Shown piece after piece: positions 12,245 to 20,125 of a stretch of 50,836 nucleotides of DNA. The notes under the pieces are model-generated. The model was not told where the DNA came from. It searched no databases and saw nothing but the letters and a program-made list of their open reading frames with translations. The position numbers and the translations under genes are program-made. Numbering within the stretch: position 1 is the stretch's first letter; the number at the start of each line of letters is the position of its first letter. This DNA is from Pseudomonadota bacterium (GTDB lineage Bacteria > Verrucomicrobiota > Verrucomicrobiia > Limisphaerales > SXTU01). The DNA is taken from positions 1 to 50,836 of the forward strand of contig RFVF01000032.1 of NCBI GenBank assembly GCA_009922615.1. The letters are read 5' to 3'.

Positions 12245-13185
12245 GGTTGTTTGGCTTTCTTGGCAGCCTTTTTCTGCGGTTCGTTGCTCGGCACGGGCGT
12301 TTCCGGCACTTTCAACGTCGGCTCACCTTTGAGCCAGCCGAGCGAGGCGAGGAACTTGTCAGCCTCCGCCAGCGTGATGGTCTTCCACGGTTCCTGATTG
12401 AAGAAGCCGTGGCCTTGGCCCGTGTAGAAGCGTGTTTCGCAGCGCACTCCAGCAGCTTTCATGTTGTTCTGAAACCGCTCAACCGTGGCGACTGGAATCA
12501 AATTGTCGTTGCGGCCGAGGAACACAATGGCCGGCGGGTCATCCGCGCTGATGTTGTGCGCCGGGGAGAATTCCTTGAAGCGGCTGCCCACGCGCTTCGT
12601 GCCCCAGCCGCCATCCGGACCATTGTCAAAGACCGGATTGAACAGCACCAGCGCGGCGGCCTTCGGCGAAACCTTCAGGTCATCCGCCGGATCGTCGTTG
12701 CCCTCGACCATCCCGACGAAGGCCGCGAGATGCCCGCCCGCCGAACCGCCGCCCGCCCCGATGCGCGCCGCGTCCACGCCCAACTCGGCCGCGTGTGCGC
12801 GCACCCAGCGCATCGCACTCTTCGCGTCCTGCACGCACTGTGCCGGCGGCTCGTCGGGCGCGGAGCCCTTGAGCAAGCGATACTCAACCTGCACACAGAC
12901 CAGGCCGCGCGAGGCGAGATACTGGCCTTGCTCGTTGAACTGAACCGGCGTCCCGGCGACCCAGCCGCCGCCGTGGAAGAACACCAGCGCCGGTCGGCGG
13001 TCGGTGGCCTTCCAATCCAACGGCTTGATGACGTGCAGCCGCAACTCGCGCTCGCCGACGCGCTTGTAAACGTGCGCTTCGCCGAACGGCGCGGTGGCTT
13101 TTGCCGACTTGTCGGCGGCGTGAATGCCAGTGGCGATGGAGGTCAGCAGCGCCAACCAAAGTGCCGGGGGTAAACGTAATTTCAT
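12241..13185 (-). CDS. Exported alpha/beta hydrolase (esterase/lipase type)
   Basis: A 314-residue protein with start at 13185 giving MKLRLPPALWLALLTSIATGIHA, a signal peptide. It carries the oxyanion HGGGWV motif, the nucleophile elbow GGGSAGGHLA, the acid in FLGRNDNLIP and the histidine in GQGHGFFNQ, the arrangement of the BD-FAE/HSL-like carboxylesterases. It is coupled to the downstream sulfatase by a 4-base ATGA overlap, so the pair probably removes ester and sulfate groups from the same polysaccharide or glycan. The C-terminus is lysine/alanine rich (KKAAKKAKQP). The upstream gap of 127 bases has a perfect-stem palindrome. Confidence 0.9.
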   Translation of the reverse strand: MKLRLPPALWLALLTSIATGIHAADKSAKATAPFGEAHVYKRVGERELRLHVIKPLDWKATDRRPALVFFHGGGWVAGTPVQFNEQGQYLASRGLVCVQVEYRLLKGSAPDEPPAQCVQDAKSAMRWVRAHAAELGVDAARIGAGGGSAGGHLAAFVGMVEGNDDPADDLKVSPKAAALVLFNPVFDNGPDGGWGTKRVGSRFKEFSPAHNISADDPPAIVFLGRNDNLIPVATVERFQNNMKAAGVRCETRFYTGQGHGFFNQEPWKTITLAEADKFLASLGWLKGEPTLKVPETPVPSNEPQKKAAKKAKQP

Positions 13186-13227
13186 AAGCTTGGTGTTGGT
13201 GTGGAGCAATGTTGGTGTCGGGCAAGT

Positions 13228-13263
13228 CTCATTAGCACCCGGCTGAAGCTAGGTGCTAATGAG
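13228..13263. repeat. 36-base intergenic palindrome
   Basis: Perfect 12-base arms CTCATTAGCACC and GGTGCTAATGAG enclose a 12-base centre that itself nearly pairs. It lies between a sulfatase gene and the alpha/beta hydrolase gene of the same strand. No T-tract follows, so it is better seen as a mobile palindrome or processing hairpin than as a terminator. Next to it, 13289-13310 has short ATGTCGA-type direct repeats. Confidence 0.75.
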
Positions 13264-13312
13264 AGTGCGTGTTCGTTCAAAAGCTGCGTGCAGATGTCGA
13301 GATGTCGACTCG

Positions 13313-14710
13313 TCACTGCTTGTCCTTTTGCTTGCCCTTCTTCTTTGCGGGTGCACCGGGTTCGGGACCGTCGTTATCGGCACGGCCGCCGCCCCAGAGC
13401 GGTTTTACGTTGGACTTATTCCATTCGTCCCACTTGGCCTGCAGTTCTTTGACCTTGTCCGGCTGCGCGGCGGCGAGATCCTTGGATTCGCCGATGTCCT
13501 CGCGAAGGTTGTAGAGCTTCAGCGGTGAAGTGCCGGCCTTGCGCCCGGCGGCCACACCGTCGGCGGTGGTGTCGTAACGGACGAGCTTGAAGTCACCCGC
13601 GCGCACGGCCATTTGGTCGCCGAAGCGCCAGTAAAGTGCGGCGTGCGGCGCGCCGGATTTCTCGCCAGTGAGGAAGGGCAGGAGGTTCACACCGTCGAGT
13701 TTTGACTCGGGCTTCACTTCTACGCCGGCAGCGGCGAGCGCGGTGGCGTTGAGGTCGAGCTGGATGGCCGGCTGTGCGAAGACGGCGGGCTTGAGCTTCA
13801 CCGGCCACGACACGATGAAGGGCACGCGCACGCCGCCTTCAAGCGTGGTGCGCTTGGAGCCGCGCAAGGGCAGGTTCACCGAGCCGTTGACGGTGACGCC
13901 TTGCATCGTCGGTCCGCCGTTGTCGCTGATGAAGGTGACGAGCGTGTTCTCGGCCTGGCCGGTCTCGGCGAGCTTGGCGCGCACCTTGCCGATGGCCTCG
14001 TCCATCGCGAGCATCATGGCGTCGTAAGTGCGACGCTGCTTGTCGGCGATGTTCGGGAACTTCGCGAGGCGGTCATCGGTCGCGTGCATCGGCGTGTGGA
14101 CGGCGTTGAAGGCGAGGTAAAGAAACCACGGCTGGCGCTTGTGCTTCTCGATGAACGCGCACGCCTCGCGCCCGAAGGCGTCGGTGGTGTAATCGAGTTC
14201 CTTCACTGGCTCGGTGCCGCGCAGGATGCCGCCCGCATCGAAGTAGCTGTGCGCACCGCCGAGGAAGCCGAAGAACTCGTCGAACCCGCGTTGTGGCGGC
14301 TGCATCGCGGGCTGGCTGCCCAGATGCCACTTGCCGACGAGGCCCGTGGCGTAGCCGGCGGCCTTGAGACGGTTGGCGATGGTAGTCTCGGTGAGCGGCA
14401 AGCCAGCGTTCGGTGCGGCGGGATTGAACTCGTGCCCGAAGCGTTGCTGATAACGTCCGGTGAGCAAGCCCGCGCGCGTGGGCGAGCAATACGGCCCGCT
14501 CACGTAGCCGCTGGTGAACCGCACGCCGGACGCCGCGAGCGCATCCAGATGCGGCGTGGGAATGTCCTTGCACCCGTGGAAGCCCACGTCCGCGTAGCCC
14601 ATGTCATCGCCGACGATGAAGAGGATGTTGGGTCGTTGCGCTGCGGAGACATGGCTGACGAGAAGGCTGGCGGAAAGTGCGAACAACGCACCGAGCGGTT
14701 TGCAGAACAT
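13313..14710 (-). CDS. Exported sulfatase (formylglycine type)
   Basis: A 465-residue sulfatase with signal peptide ([23 protein letters not shown]). [12 protein letters not shown] (about 32-43) provides metal ligands and [12 protein letters not shown] the formylglycine site at Cys75; [16 protein letters not shown] and [21 protein letters not shown] are typical of the N-acetylgalactosamine-6-sulfatase/arylsulfatase A group. The tail is lysine rich ([10 protein letters not shown]). Same direction as the hydrolase and second sulfatase downstream; together they form a small desulfation/de-esterification set. Maturation would need a formylglycine-generating enzyme, which is not in the window. Confidence 0.94.
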   Translation of the reverse strand: MFCKPLGALFALSASLLVSHVSAAQRPNILFIVGDDMGYADVGFHGCKDIPTPHLDALAASGVRFTSGYVSGPYCSPTRAGLLTGRYQQRFGHEFNPAAPNAGLPLTETTIANRLKAAGYATGLVGKWHLGSQPAMQPPQRGFDEFFGFLGGAHSYFDAGGILRGTEPVKELDYTTDAFGREACAFIEKHKRQPWFLYLAFNAVHTPMHATDDRLAKFPNIADKQRRTYDAMMLAMDEAIGKVRAKLAETGQAENTLVTFISDNGGPTMQGVTVNGSVNLPLRGSKRTTLEGGVRVPFIVSWPVKLKPAVFAQPAIQLDLNATALAAAGVEVKPESKLDGVNLLPFLTGEKSGAPHAALYWRFGDQMAVRAGDFKLVRYDTTADGVAAGRKAGTSPLKLYNLREDIGESKDLAAAQPDKVKELQAKWDEWNKSNVKPLWGGGRADNDGPEPGAPAKKKGKQKDKQ

Positions 14711-14810
14711 GGTCCCTCAGACGAGCGACGGTGGCCGAATGGTTACTGAATGCGATGGCAATTTCTCCGCGCTTGCGGCGTCACGACGTGATTGCGAACG
14801 TCCCGCGCAC

Positions 14811-15086
14811 ATGAACGAGCCGCAACCTCCCGCCTCGCCGGACGCCGCGCCCGCCCCGTCCAAAACCATCGCGCACCCGCGCGACCCGCTGCACGGCATC
14901 ACGCTGGAGACGATCCTCAAGGAACTCGTCGCGCGGCATGGGTGGAACGAGATGGGCCGGCGCATTCCCATTCGTTGCTTCATGTTCGATCCCACCGTGA
15001 CGTCGAGTCTGAAATTCCTGCGCAAGACGCCGTGGGCGCGCAAGAAGGTGGAGGCGTGGTTTATCTCCGAGCTGCCGCCGCGCTGA
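14811..15086 (+). CDS. VF530 family DNA-binding protein (DUF2132)
   Basis: A 91-residue protein. The core [20 protein letters not shown], then [35 protein letters not shown], is the compact helical VF530/DUF2132 domain, described as DNA binding; its cellular job is not established. About 25 residues rich in Pro/Ala precede it. The start at 14811 ([11 protein letters not shown]) was preferred over upstream in-frame starts that read through poor coding sequence. It converges with fmt, with 4 bases between stops. Confidence 0.85.
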   Translation: MNEPQPPASPDAAPAPSKTIAHPRDPLHGITLETILKELVARHGWNEMGRRIPIRCFMFDPTVTSSLKFLRKTPWARKKVEAWFISELPPR

Positions 15087-15090
15087 CGCT

Positions 15091-16050
15091 TCAGCCTAGC
15101 ACCGCACCTGGCGCGAGCGCGTGGCCGGCGAGAAACTCAGCCGCCGTCATGCGGCGACTGCCTTCCTTCTGCACTTCGAGCAGGCGCAGCGCACCTTCAC
15201 GGCAGGCGATGACGAAGCCGGACTTGTCGGCGGAAAGGACTTGGCCCGGAGCGGCGGACGAAGACTGCAAATCGCCGGCCCGGGCCACTTCGGCGCGCCA
15301 GACTTTCAGCAACTGCGGCCGGGGCTGGCCGGGGACGAGGGTGAACGTGCCCGGCCACGGAGTGAAGGCGCGGAGGCGGTTGTGCAAGACGGGCGCGGGT
15401 TGGGACCAATTGAGGCGGCCATCGTCTTTCGTCAGTTTGCGCGCGTAGGTGACGCCCTCGGCGGGTTGCGGGCGCGGAACGAGTTCGCCGCTGACATAAC
15501 GCGGGATGGTTTGCACGAGCAGGTCCGCGCCCAAGACGGCAAGGCGGTCGTGGAGGGTTTGCGCATTCTCGTCGGGCGCGATGGGTGTGGCGCGCGTGGA
15601 GACGATGCCGCCGGTGTCGAGCCCAGCATCCATGCGCATGATGGTCACACCCGTTTCGGCGTCGCCTTCGAGGATGGCCCACTGGATCGGGGCCGCGCCG
15701 CGCCAGCGCGGGAGCAGCGAGGTGTGGACGTTGAGGCAGCCGTGCGTGGGAAGGTCGAGCAAGGCTTGCGGCAGGAATTGTCCGTAGGCCAGCACGGCGA
15801 TGAGATCGGGGCGCAACTCGCGGAGCTGGGCGATGAAGGCTTCGTTGCGCGCGCGCTCCGGCTGGAGCACGGGCAGGCCCAGGCGGAGGGCAAGTTCCTT
15901 GACGGGCGGTGGCTGGAGTTTCAGATCGCGGCCCTTGGGCTTGTCCGGCTGCACGATCACGCCGACGACCTGAAAGTGGGGCGTGGTGGCAAGGGCTTGC
16001 AACGTCGGGCAGGCGATGTCCGGCGTGCCCATGAAGACGAGGCGCAGCAT
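15091..16050 (-). CDS. fmt: Methionyl-tRNA formyltransferase
   Basis: Transfers a formyl group from 10-formyltetrahydrofolate to initiator Met-tRNA in the cytoplasm. The 319-residue length is normal. The start at 16050 gives MLRLVFMGTPDIA. Folate/catalytic motifs are visible: GCLNVHTSLLPRWRGAAPIQWAI (Asn-His pair and SLLP loop) and the catalytic Asp in MRMDAGLDTGGI. A C-terminal OB-type tRNA-binding domain follows (about 205-310; FTPWPGTFT). It is not next to def here; upstream is a repeat-bearing gap and then ABC permease genes. Confidence 0.96.
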   Translation of the reverse strand: MLRLVFMGTPDIACPTLQALATTPHFQVVGVIVQPDKPKGRDLKLQPPPVKELALRLGLPVLQPERARNEAFIAQLRELRPDLIAVLAYGQFLPQALLDLPTHGCLNVHTSLLPRWRGAAPIQWAILEGDAETGVTIMRMDAGLDTGGIVSTRATPIAPDENAQTLHDRLAVLGADLLVQTIPRYVSGELVPRPQPAEGVTYARKLTKDDGRLNWSQPAPVLHNRLRAFTPWPGTFTLVPGQPRPQLLKVWRAEVARAGDLQSSSAAPGQVLSADKSGFVIACREGALRLLEVQKEGSRRMTAAEFLAGHALAPGAVLG

Positions 16051-16089
16051 GGACAGGAGTTTCCGAGGAGTGAACGAGCGGGACAAGAT

Positions 16090-16170
16090 TTATAAGGAAA
16101 GCAGGAGGGCAGGAAAAAAACTCCGACGCTTGATGGCGTTGATTCTCCTGCCCTCCCGCTCTTCTTATAA
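16090..16170. repeat. Intergenic inverted octamer repeat
   Basis: Arms 16090-16114 and 16146-16170 are reverse complements in 22 of 25 positions. Each arm is made of 8-base units of the type AGGAAAGC-AGGAGGGC-AGGAAAAA. It fills most of the 131-base gap between the ABC permease stop and the fmt start. A fold-back would leave a 31-base loop, too long for a typical terminator. Confidence 0.75.
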
Positions 16171-16181
16171 AAGTCTCCTCG

Positions 16182-17051
16182 TCACGAGCTGGCGCTGGTG
16201 TAGCGCTTGAGCGCGGTGCGCCAGAGCAGTTCGGACGCGGCGAAGATGAGCGTGGCAAGCGCGACCAGCAGCACGATTTCCAGCGGCGAGCTGAGTTTGT
16301 CCACGAGGAGTTTCACGGGGACGTTGGAGACGAGGAGCATTGGCAGCGCGAAGGTGAAGACGACCTTGAACGGACCGCGGAAGGCTTCATCGGGCAGGCG
16401 GGCAATGTTGAAGAGGTTGTAGTAACCCCAGACGATGCCCTGCGCGCGCACGGTCCAAAAGCTCGTGGCCGAGAGCATCAGCATCAGCGAGTAGTGGAGG
16501 CTGATGCCCACGGCGATGAGCAACGCAAAGCCGAGGAACTGCCCGGCGCCCGGGGTGTAGCCGAGCCGGTGCAGCGCGTAGCCAATGACGCCGAGTGCGC
16601 TGGCGGCGTTGACGAAGCCGCCCAAGTCCACCTGTCGAAGGCTGACGAGGAAGCGCGTGTTGACGGGCAGCAACAGCATGAAGTCGAGCTTGCCGGTGCG
16701 GATGTGCTCGGAGAGGGCAGTGAGGTTGGTCAGGAAGAGTGCGGTGAAGAGCTGCTGGATGAGGTGGCTGGTGCCGACGAGTGCGACGACCTGCCATTGA
16801 GTCCAAGTGCCGATGTGCTCGGTGTGCAAATACAGGACGCCGATGAAGCTAAGTTGTAGCACGAACCACAGCGCCTCCACGACAATCCACAGGAGGAAGT
16901 TCGCCTTGAAGCCCAGCTCCCGCGTGACGGAATTGCGCCACAGCGCGGCGTAGAGGGAGAGGTAGTGGCCGAGGGTCGAAGGCCGAGCGTCGAGGATCCG
17001 AAGGCGCTCGCTCGCCGGCTCTCGACTCTCAACTCTCGACTCTCGACTCAT
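16182..17051 (-). CDS. ABC-2 family transporter permease
   Basis: A 289-residue protein with about six hydrophobic helices (for example FLLWIVVEALWFVLQLSFIGVLYL, LGFALLIAVGISLHYSLMLML, ALPMLLVSNVPVKLL, IVLLVALATLIFAASELLW), of the ABC2_membrane_6 type that works as a heterodimer with its neighbour. The family usually begins near HYLSLYAALWRNS; here the only good upstream start (17051) lies at the edge of a heptamer array, which would encode a hydrophilic extension (MSRESRVESREPASERL...). The start is therefore uncertain. The partner permease ends 4 bases upstream. No ATPase gene is adjacent. Confidence 0.85.
   Translation of the reverse strand: MSRESRVESREPASERLRILDARPSTLGHYLSLYAALWRNSVTRELGFKANFLLWIVVEALWFVLQLSFIGVLYLHTEHIGTWTQWQVVALVGTSHLIQQLFTALFLTNLTALSEHIRTGKLDFMLLLPVNTRFLVSLRQVDLGGFVNAASALGVIGYALHRLGYTPGAGQFLGFALLIAVGISLHYSLMLMLSATSFWTVRAQGIVWGYYNLFNIARLPDEAFRGPFKVVFTFALPMLLVSNVPVKLLVDKLSSPLEIVLLVALATLIFAASELLWRTALKRYTSASS
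17020..17047. repeat. Heptamer array at the start of an ABC permease gene
   Basis: Four units TCTCGAC, TCTCAAC, TCTCGAC, TCTCGAC run to 17047 and are immediately followed by the CAT that is the permease start codon on the minus strand. The array thus encodes the first residues (SRESRVESRE). It may have created or replaced the native start region. Nearby bases 16973-17010 also have CGAG-rich repeats. Confidence 0.8.
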
Positions 17052-17055
17052 GGCT

Positions 17056-17859
17056 TCATCCTCCCACCGCCGAGTATTTGCGAATGCCGTGGTTCCACAC
17101 CAGCCGCGCGAGGACATAGGCGGCGACGACCCACAGGACTTGCACCAGCAGCCCGAGCCCGAGCGCGTCGCCGTTCACGCGGCCCAGCCAGATGCTCACC
17201 GGGAAGAACAGCATGTAGGGAAACGGCGTATAATCCAGCGCCCCCGCCAGCGCCGGCGGCAACAGGTCCAACGGAAACAAGTGGCCGCCCGCGAGATACT
17301 CGAAGGCAAACGCGATGAAGATGAACGTCGCCACTTCGAGCACCCAGAACGCCAGCAACGCGAGCGTGAAGCTGAAAAAGAACTGCAACAACGCCGTAAG
17401 CACCAGCGACAGGGCAAAGCCGGCCGTCGCCGTCGCGTTGGGGGGAAAGACGAAGCTGTCCCGCAGCAGCCAGATGAACGCACACGTCGGCACCAGCGCA
17501 ACGACGGCGAAGACGAGCCGGCCCGCGCCGAAGAGGCAGAGCCGGTAGGTGAGATAGTCCATCGGCTTGAGCAGGAACTGGCTGATGTTGCCGTCCTTGA
17601 TGTCGGCGGCGATCTGCCAGTCGTCCTCGGTCACGGCGGTGAGCGCGTCCACGATGGTGATGACGAGATAGTAGGAAATCATCTGCGCGAGGTTGTAGCT
17701 GGCGACGTTGCCGCCTGCCTTGTCCGCGTAAATGGCGCGCCAGACGAAGATGATGGCCATGAGCGGGATGAGGCCAAAGGTGGCGCGGAAAAAGAAATTC
17801 ACGCGATACACCAGCGTGTTCTGGAGGCCGATGTTCAAGACGTGCCAGTATTTTTCCAT
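17056..17859 (-). CDS. ABC-2 family transporter permease
   Basis: A 267-residue partner of the permease downstream. It begins MEKYWHVLNIGLQNTLVYRVNFFFRATFGLIPLMAIIFVWRAIY, and has the conserved cytoplasmic loop QIAADIKDGNISQFLLKPMDYLTYRL between membrane segments, followed by several more hydrophobic helices. The frame stays open another 341 codons upstream, but that part overlaps nadE and is not coding. Direction and 4-base spacing make the two permeases an operon. Pairs of this family normally share one ATPase encoded just upstream; here the upstream neighbour is the divergent nadE, so the ATPase must be elsewhere. Confidence 0.86.
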   Translation of the reverse strand: MEKYWHVLNIGLQNTLVYRVNFFFRATFGLIPLMAIIFVWRAIYADKAGGNVASYNLAQMISYYLVITIVDALTAVTEDDWQIAADIKDGNISQFLLKPMDYLTYRLCLFGAGRLVFAVVALVPTCAFIWLLRDSFVFPPNATATAGFALSLVLTALLQFFFSFTLALLAFWVLEVATFIFIAFAFEYLAGGHLFPLDLLPPALAGALDYTPFPYMLFFPVSIWLGRVNGDALGLGLLVQVLWVVAAYVLARLVWNHGIRKYSAVGG

Positions 17860-18033
17860 CACTGCAAGATTCGGATCGCGCGTGGGCTCCCGCAGGTTGG
17901 CGGCGAGCCGGCCACGCGGGGCAGGATTAGGATTAGGATCGCCAGCACGAGCAAGGAGTTTCCCGTGGCGACGGACATGCTCTCGCATTGAAAACGCCAG
18001 CAGGGTGCCGCACTCTCCGCGCGGCTTGGTCGT

Positions 18034-19674
18034 ATGAAAGTCGCACTCGCACAGCTCAACACTACTGTCGGGGACCTCGTGGGCAACGAGGCGCGCGTGC
18101 TCGCGGCCTACCGGCGTGGGGTGGCGGCGGGCGTGGAATTGGTGGTGTGTCCGGAGCTGGCTACGACGGGCTATCCACCGCGCGACTTGCTGCTCAAGCC
18201 GCATTTCGTCACGCAAAATCTGGCCGTGCTGGAGCGGCTGGCGCAGGCGACGGGGAAGGTAGGCTTGCTCGTGGGCTTCGTGGGGCGGACAGTTGGCCGA
18301 CCAGGCCGCGGGCTGACTAATTCCGTGGCGCTGCTGCAGCACGGGCAGATCGCCGAGGTGCGGACCAAGATGCTGCTGCCGACTTACGACGTGTTTGATG
18401 AGGACCGGTATTTCGATCCGGCGGAGGGGAATGAGCCGTTTACCTTCAATGGCCGGCGCGTGGGGGTGACGGTTTGTGAGGACGTGTGGAATGACGAGGA
18501 TTTCTGGCGGGACCGGCGTTACCGGCGCAACCCGGCGGCGGACCTCGCGGCGGCAGGCGCGGAGCTGCTCTTCAACGTCTCGGCTTCCCCGTGGCACCTG
18601 GGCAAGAATACGACGCGGCGCGAAATGCTGGCCAGTCTGGCGGCCAAGACGCGTTGCCCGTTGCTGTATTGCAATCTCGTGGGGGGCAATGACGAGCTGG
18701 TCTTCGATGGGGCAAGCCTGGTGTTTGACGCGCAGGGCCGGCTTGCGGCGCAGGGGGCGTTGTTCAGCGAGGATTTTCTGGTGGTGGACACGGCGCGGCT
18801 CACTCCATTGGCTCCACCGATCGTGTGCGATGAGGAGCTGGCCTATCGCGCGCTGGTGCTGGGCTTGCGCGATTACCTGCACAAGTGCGGCTTCCAGCGC
18901 GCGCTGCTGGGTCTCAGCGGCGGCATTGATTCGGCGCTGACGGCGGTGCTGGCGGTGGATGCGCTGGGCCCGGAGAATGTGCGCGGCGTTTCCTTGCCGT
19001 CGGAATTTTCATCCCAGGGCAGTCTCGATGACGCGCGGCTGCTGGCGGAGAACCTGGGCATTCGTTATGACTTGATCCCAATCCAGCCGGCGTTTGCAGC
19101 GGTGAAGGAGCAGATGAAGGAGGTTTTCGCCGGACTGGCCGAGGATACCACGGAGGAGAACATCCAGGCGCGGTTGCGCGGGGTGGTGTTGATGGGCTTG
19201 TCGAACAAGTTTGGCGCGTTGCTGCTGACCACGGGCAACAAGAGCGAGCTGGCCGTGGGCTATTGCACCCTTTATGGCGACATGTGCGGCGGGCTGGCGG
19301 TCATCAGCGACGTGCCCAAGACGATGGTTTACCGGCTCTCGAACTGGGTGAACCGCGAGCGCGAAATCATCCCGGCGGACTCCATCACCAAGCCGCCGAG
19401 CGCGGAGTTGCGCCCGAACCAGACCGATCAGGACTCCCTTCCGCCTTACGACGTGCTGGATGCGATTTTGGAGGAATATGTGGTGAAGTGCCGGCCGGCG
19501 GGCGAGATCATCGCGGCGGGCTTTGACGCGGCGGCGGTGCAGCGGGTGGTCAAGCTCATCGATGGGGCGGAATACAAGCGGCGCCAGGCCGCGCCAGGCC
19601 TGAAGGTGACGACAAAGGCGTTCGGGGTGGGACGGCGGGTGCCGATTGCCCAGCGGTGGCGGGAGGTGGGTTGA
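18034..19674 (+). CDS. nadE: Glutamine-dependent NAD+ synthetase
   Basis: Last step of NAD synthesis: amidates nicotinic acid adenine dinucleotide using glutamine-derived ammonia. The 546-residue protein has an N-terminal nitrilase-type glutaminase with Glu41 (CPELATTGYPPRD), Lys112 (RTKMLLPTYDVFDE) and Cys148 (VTVCEDVW), and a C-terminal synthetase with the P-loop LGLSGGIDSALT (near residue 293) and TTGNKSELAVGYCTLYGDMCGG. Start MKVALAQLNTTVGDL is standard. Length is that of the short bacterial two-domain form. Confidence 0.97.
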   Translation: MKVALAQLNTTVGDLVGNEARVLAAYRRGVAAGVELVVCPELATTGYPPRDLLLKPHFVTQNLAVLERLAQATGKVGLLVGFVGRTVGRPGRGLTNSVALLQHGQIAEVRTKMLLPTYDVFDEDRYFDPAEGNEPFTFNGRRVGVTVCEDVWNDEDFWRDRRYRRNPAADLAAAGAELLFNVSASPWHLGKNTTRREMLASLAAKTRCPLLYCNLVGGNDELVFDGASLVFDAQGRLAAQGALFSEDFLVVDTARLTPLAPPIVCDEELAYRALVLGLRDYLHKCGFQRALLGLSGGIDSALTAVLAVDALGPENVRGVSLPSEFSSQGSLDDARLLAENLGIRYDLIPIQPAFAAVKEQMKEVFAGLAEDTTEENIQARLRGVVLMGLSNKFGALLLTTGNKSELAVGYCTLYGDMCGGLAVISDVPKTMVYRLSNWVNREREIIPADSITKPPSAELRPNQTDQDSLPPYDVLDAILEEYVVKCRPAGEIIAAGFDAAAVQRVVKLIDGAEYKRRQAAPGLKVTTKAFGVGRRVPIAQRWREVG

Positions 19675-19707
19675 AAAAGAAAACGGCCAGTCTTGCGACT
19701 GGCCGTT
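19674..19707 (-). terminator. Rho-independent terminator
   Basis: A perfect 11-base stem, AACGGCCAGTC and GACTGGCCGTT (19682-19692 with 19697-19707) around a TTGC loop, is followed on the minus strand by TTCTTTTT. It would end the Cys-rich peptide transcript; the stem could also stop nadE, whose stop codon abuts it. Confidence 0.85.
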
Positions 19708-19729
19708 CGTGATTCAAGGAAGCGAAGAA

Positions 19730-19957
19730 TTACTTCTTCTCTTCGTTCGTGCCCTTGCACTTCTCGCAGTTCTTCTTGTTCTTGGCGGCCTCGACGCAGC
19801 AGGGATGGTCGCAGGTCTTGCCATCCTTGGCGGCCTTGGCGCAGCAACCGGCCACTTTGCCCGGAGGATGTTCAGCCTTCTTGTCCGCCGCGACGGCGAG
19901 GGAGGCGGTGAGGGCCACGGCAAACGCCACAGCTGCGAGCACTTTGACGAACTTCAT
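19730..19957 (-). CDS. Small Cys-rich secreted protein
   Basis: A 75-residue protein of unknown function with a clear signal peptide (MKFVKVLAAVAFAVALTASLAVAADKK) and a mature part of about 50 residues carrying seven cysteines as CC, CDHPCC and CEKC, plus many lysines. Such spacing suggests metal binding or disulfides, which is inference only. The start at 19957 is favoured by the signal peptide and by an upstream GAAAGGAC, one of few plausible Shine-Dalgarno sites in the window. The frame stays open upstream to an ATG at 20125. A strong terminator follows the gene, so it is probably a monocistronic, well expressed unit. Confidence 0.85.
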   Translation of the reverse strand: MKFVKVLAAVAFAVALTASLAVAADKKAEHPPGKVAGCCAKAAKDGKTCDHPCCVEAAKNKKNCEKCKGTNEEKK

Positions 19958-19998
19958 AGGTTGTCCTTTCTTACCGACATTACTGACTTTGTTTAGTC

Positions 19999-20125
19999 TT
20001 ACCACTCCGACAACCGTTGCAGGCACCATGCTAGCAACGCGTCGGCGTTGGTGTAGACGAGCGAATCCTTGGCATATTCGGGGGGGGGGTGTCCACAGGG
20101 AAATGAACGGCCCTGATCCGGTCAT
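19999..20125 (-). other. Possible short or broken ORF over a G10 tract
   Basis: An ATG at 20125 overlaps the TPR gene stop as ATGA, as a coupled downstream gene would. In the present sequence it reads WTPPP and then, because of ten Cs (minus strand; 20080-20089), leaves the frame that encodes EYAKDSLVYTNADALLAW. With nine Cs it would be a 41-residue ORF ending at 19999. Whether this is a real peptide, a remnant of a longer gene, or chance cannot be decided from one sequence. Confidence 0.3.
20080..20089. repeat. G10 homopolymer tract
   Basis: Ten consecutive Gs on the plus strand, the longest homopolymer noticed in the window. It lies between the TPR gene stop and the Cys-rich peptide gene. 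Such tracts slip during replication and sequencing. Confidence 0.9.

Noticed and set aside
17860..18882. Upstream extension of the minus-strand permease frame (341 more codons)
   Set aside because: It overlaps conserved nadE sequence and has no permease-like or signal sequence; MEKYWHVLN at 17859 is the natural start.
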